Below are positions 35,210 through 42,229 of a stretch of DNA of 64,000 nucleotides, in pieces. The DNA is from an uncultured Lachnospiraceae bacterium (GTDB taxonomy: Bacteria > Bacillota > Clostridia > Lachnospirales > Lachnospiraceae). Numbering within the stretch: position 1 is the first letter of the stretch; every line of letters begins with the position of its first letter. The notes under the pieces were generated by a model. The model was not told where the DNA came from. It made no database searches and saw only the letters and a program-made list of their open reading frames with translations. The DNA is taken from positions 16,039 through 80,038 of the forward strand of contig URQQ01000013.1 in assembly GCA_900549995.1 (NCBI GenBank), in the 5' to 3' direction. The position numbers and the translations under genes were made by a program.

Positions 35210-35944
35210 ATGCAAAATGATTATGTGGTACAAACAAAGAATCTCTTTAAGACGTTTCATGGGAAAGAGGTTATCCGCAATTGCTCTATGTCTGTCAAAC
35301 GCGGGGAGATCTATGGTTTTCTGGGGAAGAACGGAGCCGGAAAGACAACTGTTTTTAAAATCCTTCTGGGGCTGCTCAAACCTTCTATGGGTGAGGCTTC
35401 TGTCTTGGGAATGGACAGTGTAAAGCACAATCTGGAAATATTAAAACGAACGGGCAGCCTGATCGAAACTCCCATTTTCTATGAGCATTTATCCGCAGCT
35501 GAAAATCTGCAGATCCATCTTGACTATATGGGGACTGCAAACGCAGATATTGCGGAAACGCTTCGAATGGTAGGACTTCCAAAGGCCGGAGCACAGCCTG
35601 TCTCCACCTTTTCTCTCGGTATGCGCCAGCGGCTGGCGATTGCCCGCGCATTGGTGCACAGACCGGAACTCCTCATACTGGATGAACCGGTAAACGGACT
35701 TGATCCTGTGGGAATAAAAGAAATGCGGGAATTATTTTGTAATCTCGTAAAGGAAAAAGAGATCACGATTCTGGTTTCGAGCCATATCCTTTCTGAGATT
35801 GAGCAGACCGCCGACCGCATCGGTATGATTGTAGACGGAACTGTCGTGCAGGAAATCAGCCCTCACGAAATCAGGCAGCAATACCCGAACGGTTTAGAGG
35901 ATTACTTTATGGCAGTCACAAATGGAGGGAAAATCTATGAATAA
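35210..35944 (+). CDS. ABC transporter ATP-binding protein (bacitracin/lantibiotic exporter-like)
   Basis: About 244 residues from the ATG at 35210, which follows AGGAGGATACGAA. It has Walker A GKNGAGKTT, signature FSLGMRQRL and Walker B LLILDEPVNGLD, with the VNGLDP form common in BcrA/LanF-type exporters. It overlaps the permease gene by 8 nt. With the permease it makes a two-gene exporter of the kind used for peptide or drug resistance, here under TetR control. Confidence 0.93.
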   Translation: MQNDYVVQTKNLFKTFHGKEVIRNCSMSVKRGEIYGFLGKNGAGKTTVFKILLGLLKPSMGEASVLGMDSVKHNLEILKRTGSLIETPIFYEHLSAAENLQIHLDYMGTANADIAETLRMVGLPKAGAQPVSTFSLGMRQRLAIARALVHRPELLILDEPVNGLDPVGIKEMRELFCNLVKEKEITILVSSHILSEIEQTADRIGMIVDGTVVQEISPHEIRQQYPNGLEDYFMAVTNGGKIYE

Positions 35945-36644
35945 ACTAATATCACTGGAATTAAAAAGAAATAGCCTGCGCTCCTATCATATCGCTGTTA
36001 TGATCAGCACCGTCAGTCTGCTTGCACTTTTGTATCTGTTCGCTGCGATTCCCAAAATGGATGCATCAGAGACAGAACTTGATATGTTTATGTCTTACCA
36101 AAGCCTGACAGGGCTGATCAGCATCATTTCCATGGCTGTTTTCACAGTTCTTTCCTCTGTTATGTCCACAAAGTTTATCGTAGAGGAATATGCCGGGAAG
36201 AGGGCGGTTCTTCTGTTTTCTTATCCTGTAGAGAGAAGAAAAATACTGGGTGCTAAAATAGGAATGATCTTTTTATATACCGTAGTCTCCATGATTTTGT
36301 GCGGTACTGTGGTCTTTGCAGTTTTCTTTTTCACAGAATCAATCTCCCCATTATGCGCCGAGCCTTTGAACGCTCAGATCATTGCCGGATGTTTCCTTTC
36401 CCTGATCTGCGATTCACTTTTAGCCGGGGTATGGGGCATTCTTGCTTTGTGGTTCGGTTTTGAAAAACAGTCGGTTACCGTGACAATGATTGCAGCTGTT
36501 ATTCTTTCCGTTGTCATGTGTCAGGTAATGGCAATGACCTTAAACTTTCCCGCCGGAGGCTTTGCATTACTCATCGCTGGTGCTGCCGGTGCATTCCTTG
36601 TGTTTCACAGCCTGATTCGTAAAGTTGAACAGATGGAAGTATAA
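35937..36644 (+). CDS. ABC transporter permease (ABC-2 type)
   Basis: A membrane protein of about 235 residues with six hydrophobic segments; KFIVEEYAGKRAVLLFSYPV is the usual cytoplasmic loop of BcrB/ABC-2 permeases. The ATG at 35937 follows GGAGGGAAAATCT and overlaps the end of the ATPase gene. It would pair with the ATPase for efflux. The gene ends 20 bp before a strong bidirectional terminator shared with the RiPP-like operon on the other strand. Confidence 0.88.
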   Translation: MNKLISLELKRNSLRSYHIAVMISTVSLLALLYLFAAIPKMDASETELDMFMSYQSLTGLISIISMAVFTVLSSVMSTKFIVEEYAGKRAVLLFSYPVERRKILGAKIGMIFLYTVVSMILCGTVVFAVFFFTESISPLCAEPLNAQIIAGCFLSLICDSLLAGVWGILALWFGFEKQSVTVTMIAAVILSVVMCQVMAMTLNFPAGGFALLIAGAAGAFLVFHSLIRKVEQMEV

Positions 36645-36664
36645 CACAAGGAATCCGGAATCCC

Positions 36665-36707
36665 AAAAATAGCGATACACTTTTAAAAAAAGCGTACCGC
36701 TATTTTT
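36665..36707. terminator. Bidirectional terminator between the ABC exporter and the RiPP-like operon
   Basis: AAAAATAGCG-A-TAC pairs with GTA-C-CGCTATTTTT, A-rich on the left and T-rich on the right, so it can end transcripts from both sides. It lies between two convergent operons. Confidence 0.85.
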
Positions 36708-36719
36708 ATATGCCAGTAC

Positions 36720-37925
36720 TCATCGTTCCGTTTTTCTGACTGCCAAAATTTCATTTTTCAGACGTCTCCGCCGGGTTGTCAAACCACGGATGATCCTGTA
36801 TATACAAAAGAACGGAACCGCCCATCTATGCCGGTAACAAAAAGGACAGAATTTAAGGAACCATTCCCGGTCTGGAAAGAGTCTCTTCCAGTAGTATTTC
36901 CATACTGTAATTCTGCGGACAGGCTTCCCATCCCCCTGCTGTTCCTGCAGCTTTTTTCTGACCCGGTTCTGCACGGTGCCATAAGTACCGGAACCGTAGA
37001 TATAGTGAAGCAGTTCCTGCTCTTTCAGCCGTAATTCCTGCGCCGTCTGCCCGCCTTGCCCCTCTGGATCACTAAACAGCTTCCGGGCAAGAATCCGGCT
37101 CTCCTTTTCAAAGTCTATGATCTGAAGTTTCTCTTCTTCTCTTTCAATATACTCCCAGTCCAGTGTATCTCCTTTTTTCCACACATACACGTAACAATCC
37201 ATCAACGACCGAAGCCCTGTGCCGCTTCCCTGAAAATGTTTAAACGCATGAAGCATAAGATATACATAAAAATCTTCATCTGAAAAATGGTATCCGAACT
37301 GGTTCCCCTCGTCTTTTATCAGCCATTCTTTTACATTTTCATAATATTTCTTCCACACTGGATGATGCATTGCCCCAAACAGAGCCGTATGCAGTTCAAA
37401 GTTATAAATCGGCGGTTTCTCATAGACATCATGATTCCCCTTCCCTACACTTTTCACCATATACCCCTGTCCGTCCATATATTGTTTCAGTTCTCTCTGC
37501 GCTGCCGGATCAAACAAAATGTCCTGATCCGCCATCTGGCGCATCCCGATTCGTGGATATAGTTCTTTCAGGATGCTGCCCTTTAAGGGCATATACCAGA
37601 TTTCTTTCTGTTCCATGAACTGAAACAGCTTTTGGCGTTCTGCATCCAGCATCATATTCTTGCGGATTGCCTTATGTTTTGCCTCCTGCCATTTTTTAAC
37701 CATATCTCCCGGCATGTACTCTTCCGTCAGCGCGTCTCTAAGTTCCAGCCCCATACATACAATCGCTGTCATACTGTGGAAACTGCTTTTTTTATACAAA
37801 TCTACAAAGTCCATCTCATAGATTCTTACAGGATCCGGCCTTGTTTCGTGCAGTGCACATGCCGCAAGATATAAAATATCTGCCGCAGTTTTCCGGCTGA
37901 CCGTAATCTCCTGCATTTTCGTCAT
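36720..37925 (-). CDS. NTP_transf_5-type nucleotidyltransferase family protein of the RiPP-like cluster
   Basis: About 401 residues; the ATG at 37925 overlaps the exporter stop as ATGA. The diagnostic region is YMPLKGSILKELYP followed by GMRQMADQDILFD, matching the LKG...YP...R..D.D pattern of the 'uncharacterised nucleotidyltransferase' family. The Asp pair would bind metal and nucleotide. Members of this family occur in kinase-containing lasso-peptide clusters, where they can modify a phosphorylated precursor. Here it is the last gene of the operon, and its probable partner is the HprK-like kinase. Its own substrate is unproven. Confidence 0.82.
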   Translation of the reverse strand: MTKMQEITVSRKTAADILYLAACALHETRPDPVRIYEMDFVDLYKKSSFHSMTAIVCMGLELRDALTEEYMPGDMVKKWQEAKHKAIRKNMMLDAERQKLFQFMEQKEIWYMPLKGSILKELYPRIGMRQMADQDILFDPAAQRELKQYMDGQGYMVKSVGKGNHDVYEKPPIYNFELHTALFGAMHHPVWKKYYENVKEWLIKDEGNQFGYHFSDEDFYVYLMLHAFKHFQGSGTGLRSLMDCYVYVWKKGDTLDWEYIEREEEKLQIIDFEKESRILARKLFSDPEGQGGQTAQELRLKEQELLHYIYGSGTYGTVQNRVRKKLQEQQGDGKPVRRITVWKYYWKRLFPDREWFLKFCPFCYRHRWAVPFFCIYRIIRGLTTRRRRLKNEILAVRKTER

Positions 37926-39688
37926 AACTCTTCTTCCTCCTTTTTGCGCAGCTTTCTCCATTCGTTCATTCGTATTCCCTTTTCTGTCACAACAGCCTGA
38001 CGGTCACAGATCTTCAGAACCGCAGGGCGGTGGGTCACAATCAGCACCGTCCGATCCGTCATACTGCGGAGATTGGTAAGAAGTCTCTGTTCACTTTCTG
38101 TATCCAGGGCACTGGTAGACTCATCCAGCAGCAAAACAGGATTTCCAGAGAACACCGCCCGCGCGATCGCAATACGCTGCATCTGCCCTTCCGACAATCC
38201 AAGCCCGTGCTCGCCAAGCATTGTATCAATTCCGTCTTTCAATTCCCGGACGTATTCTTCTGCACAGGCAATGGATAATGCCTTCCAGATTCCCGGCTCA
38301 TTCTGCATCCTCTGAAGATCGCCAAACCCCACAATCTCCCGGATCGTTCCACTCATGAGCTGATTCCCCTGCGGAACATATGCGAACAGTCTCCGGTAAC
38401 GTCCGGTAAGTTTAAGACGTGTCCCATCTTTTCCAAGCAGATACCGTTCTCCACTGTCCAGCGGATACAGACACATCAGAAGCTTCAGGATCGTACTTTT
38501 CCCACAGCCGGACGATCCGGTGAATGCGATATATTCTCCTTTTCTAATCTGCAGTTTGAGATCATGCACCACAATGGGCATCTTCTCCTTTGTGACTTCC
38601 TCTCTCCCACGCACTGGCGGCAGATAGGTAAAGGATGCATGTTCCAGGCCTATGGCAGCAAACTCCCGCTCATAAAATAATTGAATTTCGGCCTCTGTCA
38701 GCATCTCCTTCCCACAGTCTTCTGCGTAGTCTTCTGCTTCCATCAGTCGCTCCGCACTGGCAAGCACAGCATAGTACTGGGGCAGAAAACCTGTGATATT
38801 GGCAAAGGGCGACTGAATCTGTCCAATCAGCTGTATCACTGCAGTGAAAGTCCCATAAGATATAGTGTCCATCAGAATACCATAACCACAGTATACAGCT
38901 CCAAGTACATACACGCCCCGCACAACGCTTACAAACCCGGCATTACATAGATTAGAGAAATAATTTTTTTGCATCCGCGCCCTTTTATGGTCCTCCATTT
39001 TCTCCTCTGCTTCGCAAACTGTCTGACGTTCATGTGCAAAAGCTCTGACAATCAGAAGGCTTGAGAGTCGTTCCGACAAAAATACCCTTAGCCTGCCATC
39101 CGCTTCCTGTACCCTCCTGTGCAGTTTTTTCAATACTTTTCTGAATGTATACGTGAAAACGATGAGAAATGCGCTGCCCGGAAGAAGTACCCATGTAAAT
39201 GCAGGTACCAGTGCAAGAATCAGAGCCAATGCGCCAGTCAGCTTCACCGTCATCCCCGCAAGTCCCGGAAGAATCGAGGTCATCCCATCAGCTGCCACCG
39301 CTGTATCTGAAGTCAGCCGGTTCATCCATTCTCCGGAATGTACGGCTGTCACTGAGGCATAATCCCGTTCCAGAAGCACATGAAACAGCCGGGACTTAAA
39401 ACAATTCTCAAGCGAAGATCTGGAGGATTCCGAAAGGAAACGATCCGCCGCGCGCAGAAGGATCTGACAGAAAGTCAATACTGCCAGAAATACTGCATAC
39501 AGATAAAATCCCCGCGTATCTTTTATAACTGCACTGTCAATGACACCTCGCAGAAGCCATGCAAATCCCACACTGCTGATCCCAAGGATTACCTGTACCA
39601 GAAGGAGGAATACCATCTTCACTTTATTTCTTCCCGTCACCTTAAAAAGCCAGCGCAAAGTCTGGCGGTTACTTTCTTTTTTTCCCAT
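37922..39688 (-). CDS. ABC exporter (fused membrane and ATPase domains) of the RiPP-like cluster
   Basis: A 588-residue half-transporter with an N-terminal six-segment membrane domain and a C-terminal ATPase carrying GSSGCGKST, LSEGQMQRIAIARA and LLLDESTSALD. It begins with the membrane domain and has no N-terminal C39 peptidase, so leader removal must be done by another protein. It overlaps the peptidase gene at its start and the nucleotidyltransferase gene at its end. In position and type it matches the exporter of lasso and related RiPP clusters. Confidence 0.92.
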   Translation of the reverse strand: MGKKESNRQTLRWLFKVTGRNKVKMVFLLLVQVILGISSVGFAWLLRGVIDSAVIKDTRGFYLYAVFLAVLTFCQILLRAADRFLSESSRSSLENCFKSRLFHVLLERDYASVTAVHSGEWMNRLTSDTAVAADGMTSILPGLAGMTVKLTGALALILALVPAFTWVLLPGSAFLIVFTYTFRKVLKKLHRRVQEADGRLRVFLSERLSSLLIVRAFAHERQTVCEAEEKMEDHKRARMQKNYFSNLCNAGFVSVVRGVYVLGAVYCGYGILMDTISYGTFTAVIQLIGQIQSPFANITGFLPQYYAVLASAERLMEAEDYAEDCGKEMLTEAEIQLFYEREFAAIGLEHASFTYLPPVRGREEVTKEKMPIVVHDLKLQIRKGEYIAFTGSSGCGKSTILKLLMCLYPLDSGERYLLGKDGTRLKLTGRYRRLFAYVPQGNQLMSGTIREIVGFGDLQRMQNEPGIWKALSIACAEEYVRELKDGIDTMLGEHGLGLSEGQMQRIAIARAVFSGNPVLLLDESTSALDTESEQRLLTNLRSMTDRTVLIVTHRPAVLKICDRQAVVTEKGIRMNEWRKLRKKEEEEL

Positions 39689-40106
39689 ACATGCAGCTGC
39701 CTTTCAACCTTTTTGCCGCCATGCGGAGCCTGTAGGACTTGCACCAGCAAAAAACATACGCCTTATACCACAGGTCATCTGCCTGATAAGTTTTCCCGTT
39801 ATGTACAAAATTTGTCATGACACCCAGAATATCTTCATCCGTAATCCCATACTCTTTTCTGACACAATTGTCTCCAAGTACCACATAGTCGTTCTCCCGT
39901 ACTTCCACTATCCGATGAAGGACATACTGGCCAGGAGGACGACGGTACAGGATTACATCATATTTTTTACAGCGCTTCTCTCCCTTCTTCCTGACACTGA
40001 ATAAATCTCTCCCCTGCTTCAGCATAGGAAGCATACTTGTTCCTACATTTTTGTATATTAAGGTACCAAACTGCTGTAAGTATTCTTCAAATGTGGTTCT
40101 ATTCAT
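39669..40106 (-). CDS. S24/S26-type Ser/His peptidase, candidate leader peptidase
   Basis: A 145-residue protein with GTSMLPML (Ser24 as nucleophile) and YVLHRIVEV (His64 where signal peptidase I of the E. coli type has Lys). The Ser/His form is that of SipW and eukaryotic-type signal peptidases, yet there is no strong membrane segment, so it is probably cytoplasmic. VVLGDNCVRKEYGI is the box-D-like end of the fold. It overlaps the PqqD gene (8 nt) and the exporter gene (20 nt). Because the exporter lacks a peptidase domain, this is the obvious candidate to cut the precursor. Confidence 0.82.
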   Translation of the reverse strand: MNRTTFEEYLQQFGTLIYKNVGTSMLPMLKQGRDLFSVRKKGEKRCKKYDVILYRRPPGQYVLHRIVEVRENDYVVLGDNCVRKEYGITDEDILGVMTNFVHNGKTYQADDLWYKAYVFCWCKSYRLRMAAKRLKGSCMYGKKRK

Positions 40107-40359
40107 CTAATGCTCCAATACTGCGCAGTGTAGAAAGAATCTGCTGTACATCCCGTTCGATCGTCTCTCTGGGTGCATCATACCTGTCAAGCATGGTCTC
40201 AATCAGCTGCTCCTTCGTCATCTCTTTCTTCAGACACTCCACAAGGAATGCTGCCGTCCGGTTACTTCTAACAAGGCCGGCAAACGCCGTATTCCCGACA
40301 GATACCATGATCTGCTCACCTTCTGTCTCATGCGTAATAAAGTCTTTATTTAATTTCAT
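40099..40359 (-). CDS. PqqD-like RiPP recognition protein
   Basis: An 86-residue PqqD-fold protein (winged helix; MVSVGNTAFAGLVRSNRTAAF, then an Arg/Glu-rich helix near ERDVQQILSTLRSIGAL). PqqD proteins and lasso B1 proteins bind leader peptides and bring them to the modifying enzymes. Four bases separate it from the kinase gene and it overlaps the peptidase gene. Presence of a PqqD homologue is the strongest single sign that the operon makes a ribosomal peptide product. Confidence 0.85.
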   Translation of the reverse strand: MKLNKDFITHETEGEQIMVSVGNTAFAGLVRSNRTAAFLVECLKKEMTKEQLIETMLDRYDAPRETIERDVQQILSTLRSIGALDE

Positions 40360-40363
40360 CGGA

Positions 40364-41107
40364 TCAATCCTCCTTCATTCCTTCATATGCCACTCTGGCC
40401 GCATCAGGATCCATGTTGCAGCCAAGCATATAGATCTTTGTCTTTATCATCATCCGGTTCAAAAGTTCTAATGTTTTCGAAAGCTGCAAAGGCGCTGTCG
40501 GGCGGAATGTCTGCTGTACCATCAGCGGATAGACCGTCCTTAAATCAGCAGGAACAATGTGATTCTCACTGTCCCTTTGCAGCACGCAGATCGCTTTCAG
40601 CGGAACCGCGATCTTATTGCTCAAATGATGTTTCCCATCCCACGGAGTCCCGCAGACAAGTACTTCTCTGTCCGTGATTTTTAACAGAGGTTTGTCATCA
40701 TTGACCATCACGGCACGGGAGCCGAACTTCTCCCTCCAAAGCCTTGTATGGGTGGATTTTCCTGTTCCGCTTTTTGCCGTGAAGAGATAGGCGGCTCCAT
40801 CCAACGCAATGGCTGAACCGTGAAACAGCAGCGTATGATAGTCCGGCAGCCGTTCCGCGATCTTGCGGTAAAGCGCCAGTGTCTCCAGATATCCTTCTGT
40901 AAAATGCCGTACCGGTATTCCCTCTTTGAGATCCTCTGCAGCAGATTTTCTCCGCTCCCGGCAGATGTCTTCCTCTGTAATGATAACTTTAAAATCCGGC
41001 TTCTCATCCGTCAGATACTCCCTGCAGAAGATTTCCGTGGATGGATAAGTTACTGCCGCCGCAATCACTATCCCTGCAAGCCGGATTGTAATATAATATT
41101 GTTGCAA
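40364..41107 (-). CDS. HprK-like serine kinase of the RiPP-like cluster
   Basis: A 247-residue protein with the PEPCK/HprK-type P-loop AKSGTGKSTH (residues 111-120), NDDKPLL (136-142) and GTPWDGKHHL (153-162). It lacks the N-terminal domain of true HPr kinase. Relatives in Paenibacillus-type lasso clusters phosphorylate a serine of the precursor peptide. Here the 36-residue peptide has Ser24 and Ser27 and two Thr as possible targets. The gene lies between the patatin and PqqD genes. The substrate assignment is inferred from cluster context. Confidence 0.85.
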   Translation of the reverse strand: MQQYYITIRLAGIVIAAAVTYPSTEIFCREYLTDEKPDFKVIITEEDICRERRKSAAEDLKEGIPVRHFTEGYLETLALYRKIAERLPDYHTLLFHGSAIALDGAAYLFTAKSGTGKSTHTRLWREKFGSRAVMVNDDKPLLKITDREVLVCGTPWDGKHHLSNKIAVPLKAICVLQRDSENHIVPADLRTVYPLMVQQTFRPTAPLQLSKTLELLNRMMIKTKIYMLGCNMDPDAARVAYEGMKED

Positions 41108-41135
41108 TGTATCTTCTATCCTTTCCGATCCTGTT

Positions 41136-42008
41136 TTATTTTGAAAGAAAATCTTTGATTTCTCCCATACCCTGTTTCGCTATTTCATATCCCTGTCTAT
41201 AAAATGCCTGCAGCCAGTCTGTGCGGTTATCCGCCCTGCTGACCAGTACTTTGCGGGGCCGGATGAGCAGGACTTTATGTTCCCTCTCCAATTCTTCCAG
41301 ATATTCCATTGTTTCATTATAACGCCGGTTTCTGCTCTCCAGCTGCGCAATAAGCTTCGGATATCTTCGGTACAAAAGCCGTGCAGGCCACTGCGGCTTA
41401 TCCGACACAGTTTTCCGATATCCTTTCTCCTGTGTCAAAATTACGATGTTTTTCTCATATCCAAGATCCATTGCATGACGGATGGGAATAGAATCTGATA
41501 CTCCGCCATCCAGATACAGATTCCCGTCCAGTTCTGTCATCGGACATACATATGGCACACTGCAGCTTGCTCTTGCAATTCTCATCAGCCGTTCCCCATT
41601 GTGTCTCTCAGACAGGTACGCCGGCTCTCCGGTACGGCAGTCAGTTGCTACATATTCGCCGATGACCTCCGACATTTCATAAGCTTCATAGTCAAACGGA
41701 AGTATCCTGTTGGGATATTCGTCAAATGCCAGGTCAAAATCGATCATTGCCTTCTTTCTGAAGAAATGCGTCCAGTGGATCGGCGGGCGGTTCCGTCCAT
41801 TTGGAATCATACAATCCCTCGATCTCCCCTTTTGCCCGGATATGTAATCCATCGCGTTAAAGGATCCGGCAGACACCGCTGCTATGTATGGCAGGCAGAT
41901 TCCATATTCCTGCATACAGTCCAATACCCCCGAGGTAAAAACTCCCCGGTTTGCCCCTCCCTCCAGGATCAAACCTGTATTCTTTATCATTTCTTTTTTC
42001 TCTCCCAT
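41136..42008 (-). CDS. Patatin-like phospholipase of the RiPP-like cluster
   Basis: A patatin-family protein of about 290 residues. The ATG at 42008 follows AAGGAGTGTACGAA. It has the oxyanion loop GGANRG (17-22), a nucleophile elbow AVSAG (44-48; Ser46) and the catalytic Asp in LYLDGGVSDSIP. The usual first Gly of GxSxG is Ala here, so activity is likely but not certain. It follows the precursor peptide after a terminator and precedes the kinase gene. Bacterial patatins of this subgroup are acyl hydrolases; a role in membrane homeostasis or in acting on the peptide product are both possible. It could also be an unrelated passenger. Confidence 0.8.
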   Translation of the reverse strand: MGEKKEMIKNTGLILEGGANRGVFTSGVLDCMQEYGICLPYIAAVSAGSFNAMDYISGQKGRSRDCMIPNGRNRPPIHWTHFFRKKAMIDFDLAFDEYPNRILPFDYEAYEMSEVIGEYVATDCRTGEPAYLSERHNGERLMRIARASCSVPYVCPMTELDGNLYLDGGVSDSIPIRHAMDLGYEKNIVILTQEKGYRKTVSDKPQWPARLLYRRYPKLIAQLESRNRRYNETMEYLEELEREHKVLLIRPRKVLVSRADNRTDWLQAFYRQGYEIAKQGMGEIKDFLSK

Positions 42009-42052
42009 TTCGTACACTCCTTAACGCCCAGATCATAATTCCACGAAAGAAA

Positions 42053-42077
42053 CGGGCAGTTCATCCCAAACTGCCCG
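42053..42077 (-). terminator. Terminator or attenuator between the precursor peptide and the patatin gene
   Basis: On the minus strand CGGGCAGTT pairs with AACTGCCCG around a 7-nt loop, followed by TTTCTTT. It begins 24 bp after the peptide stop codon. Partial terminators here are common in peptide operons, giving more precursor than enzyme mRNA. The T run is interrupted, so read-through is expected. Confidence 0.75.
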
Positions 42078-42100
42078 CCCCCTTACTCAGAAACAATTCT

Positions 42101-42211
42101 CTATTCGAATCCCTCTACCTCTTCAAACCCTGAATCACCACTGTTCGTAATAATATCCTCAGCCTCGAAATAGATAATCTCCATTACTGGTGTCTCATAA
42201 ATATCCTTCAT
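42101..42211 (-). CDS. 36-residue acidic peptide, candidate RiPP precursor or signal peptide
   Basis: A short open frame with a strong ribosome binding site, GAAGGAGGAACAAAAAT, and an ATG start. The N-terminal half contains YETPVMEIIYFEAED (residues 5-19), a conserved-looking region of the kind recognised by PqqD proteins; the C-terminal half GDSGFEEVEGFE is very acidic and Gly-rich with Ser24 and Ser27. There is no Cys. It starts 18 bp after the stop of the LRR protein gene, so the two are coupled. Many Firmicutes carry similar short acidic peptides beside HprK-like kinases and PqqD genes. It is followed by a terminator and the modifying genes. A role as substrate of the kinase/peptidase/exporter set is inferred, not shown. 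Confidence 0.75.
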   Translation of the reverse strand: MKDIYETPVMEIIYFEAEDIITNSGDSGFEEVEGFE

Positions 42212-42229
42212 ATTTTTGTTCCTCCTTCA

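Noticed and set aside
36720..42211. A normal lasso-peptide cluster
   Set aside because: Kinase, PqqD, exporter and nucleotidyltransferase fit, but the C cyclase and B2 protease are missing. The peptide also lacks the usual TxxG leader motif followed by a Gly- or Ser-started ring with Asp or Glu at position 7-9 that I could place with confidence.
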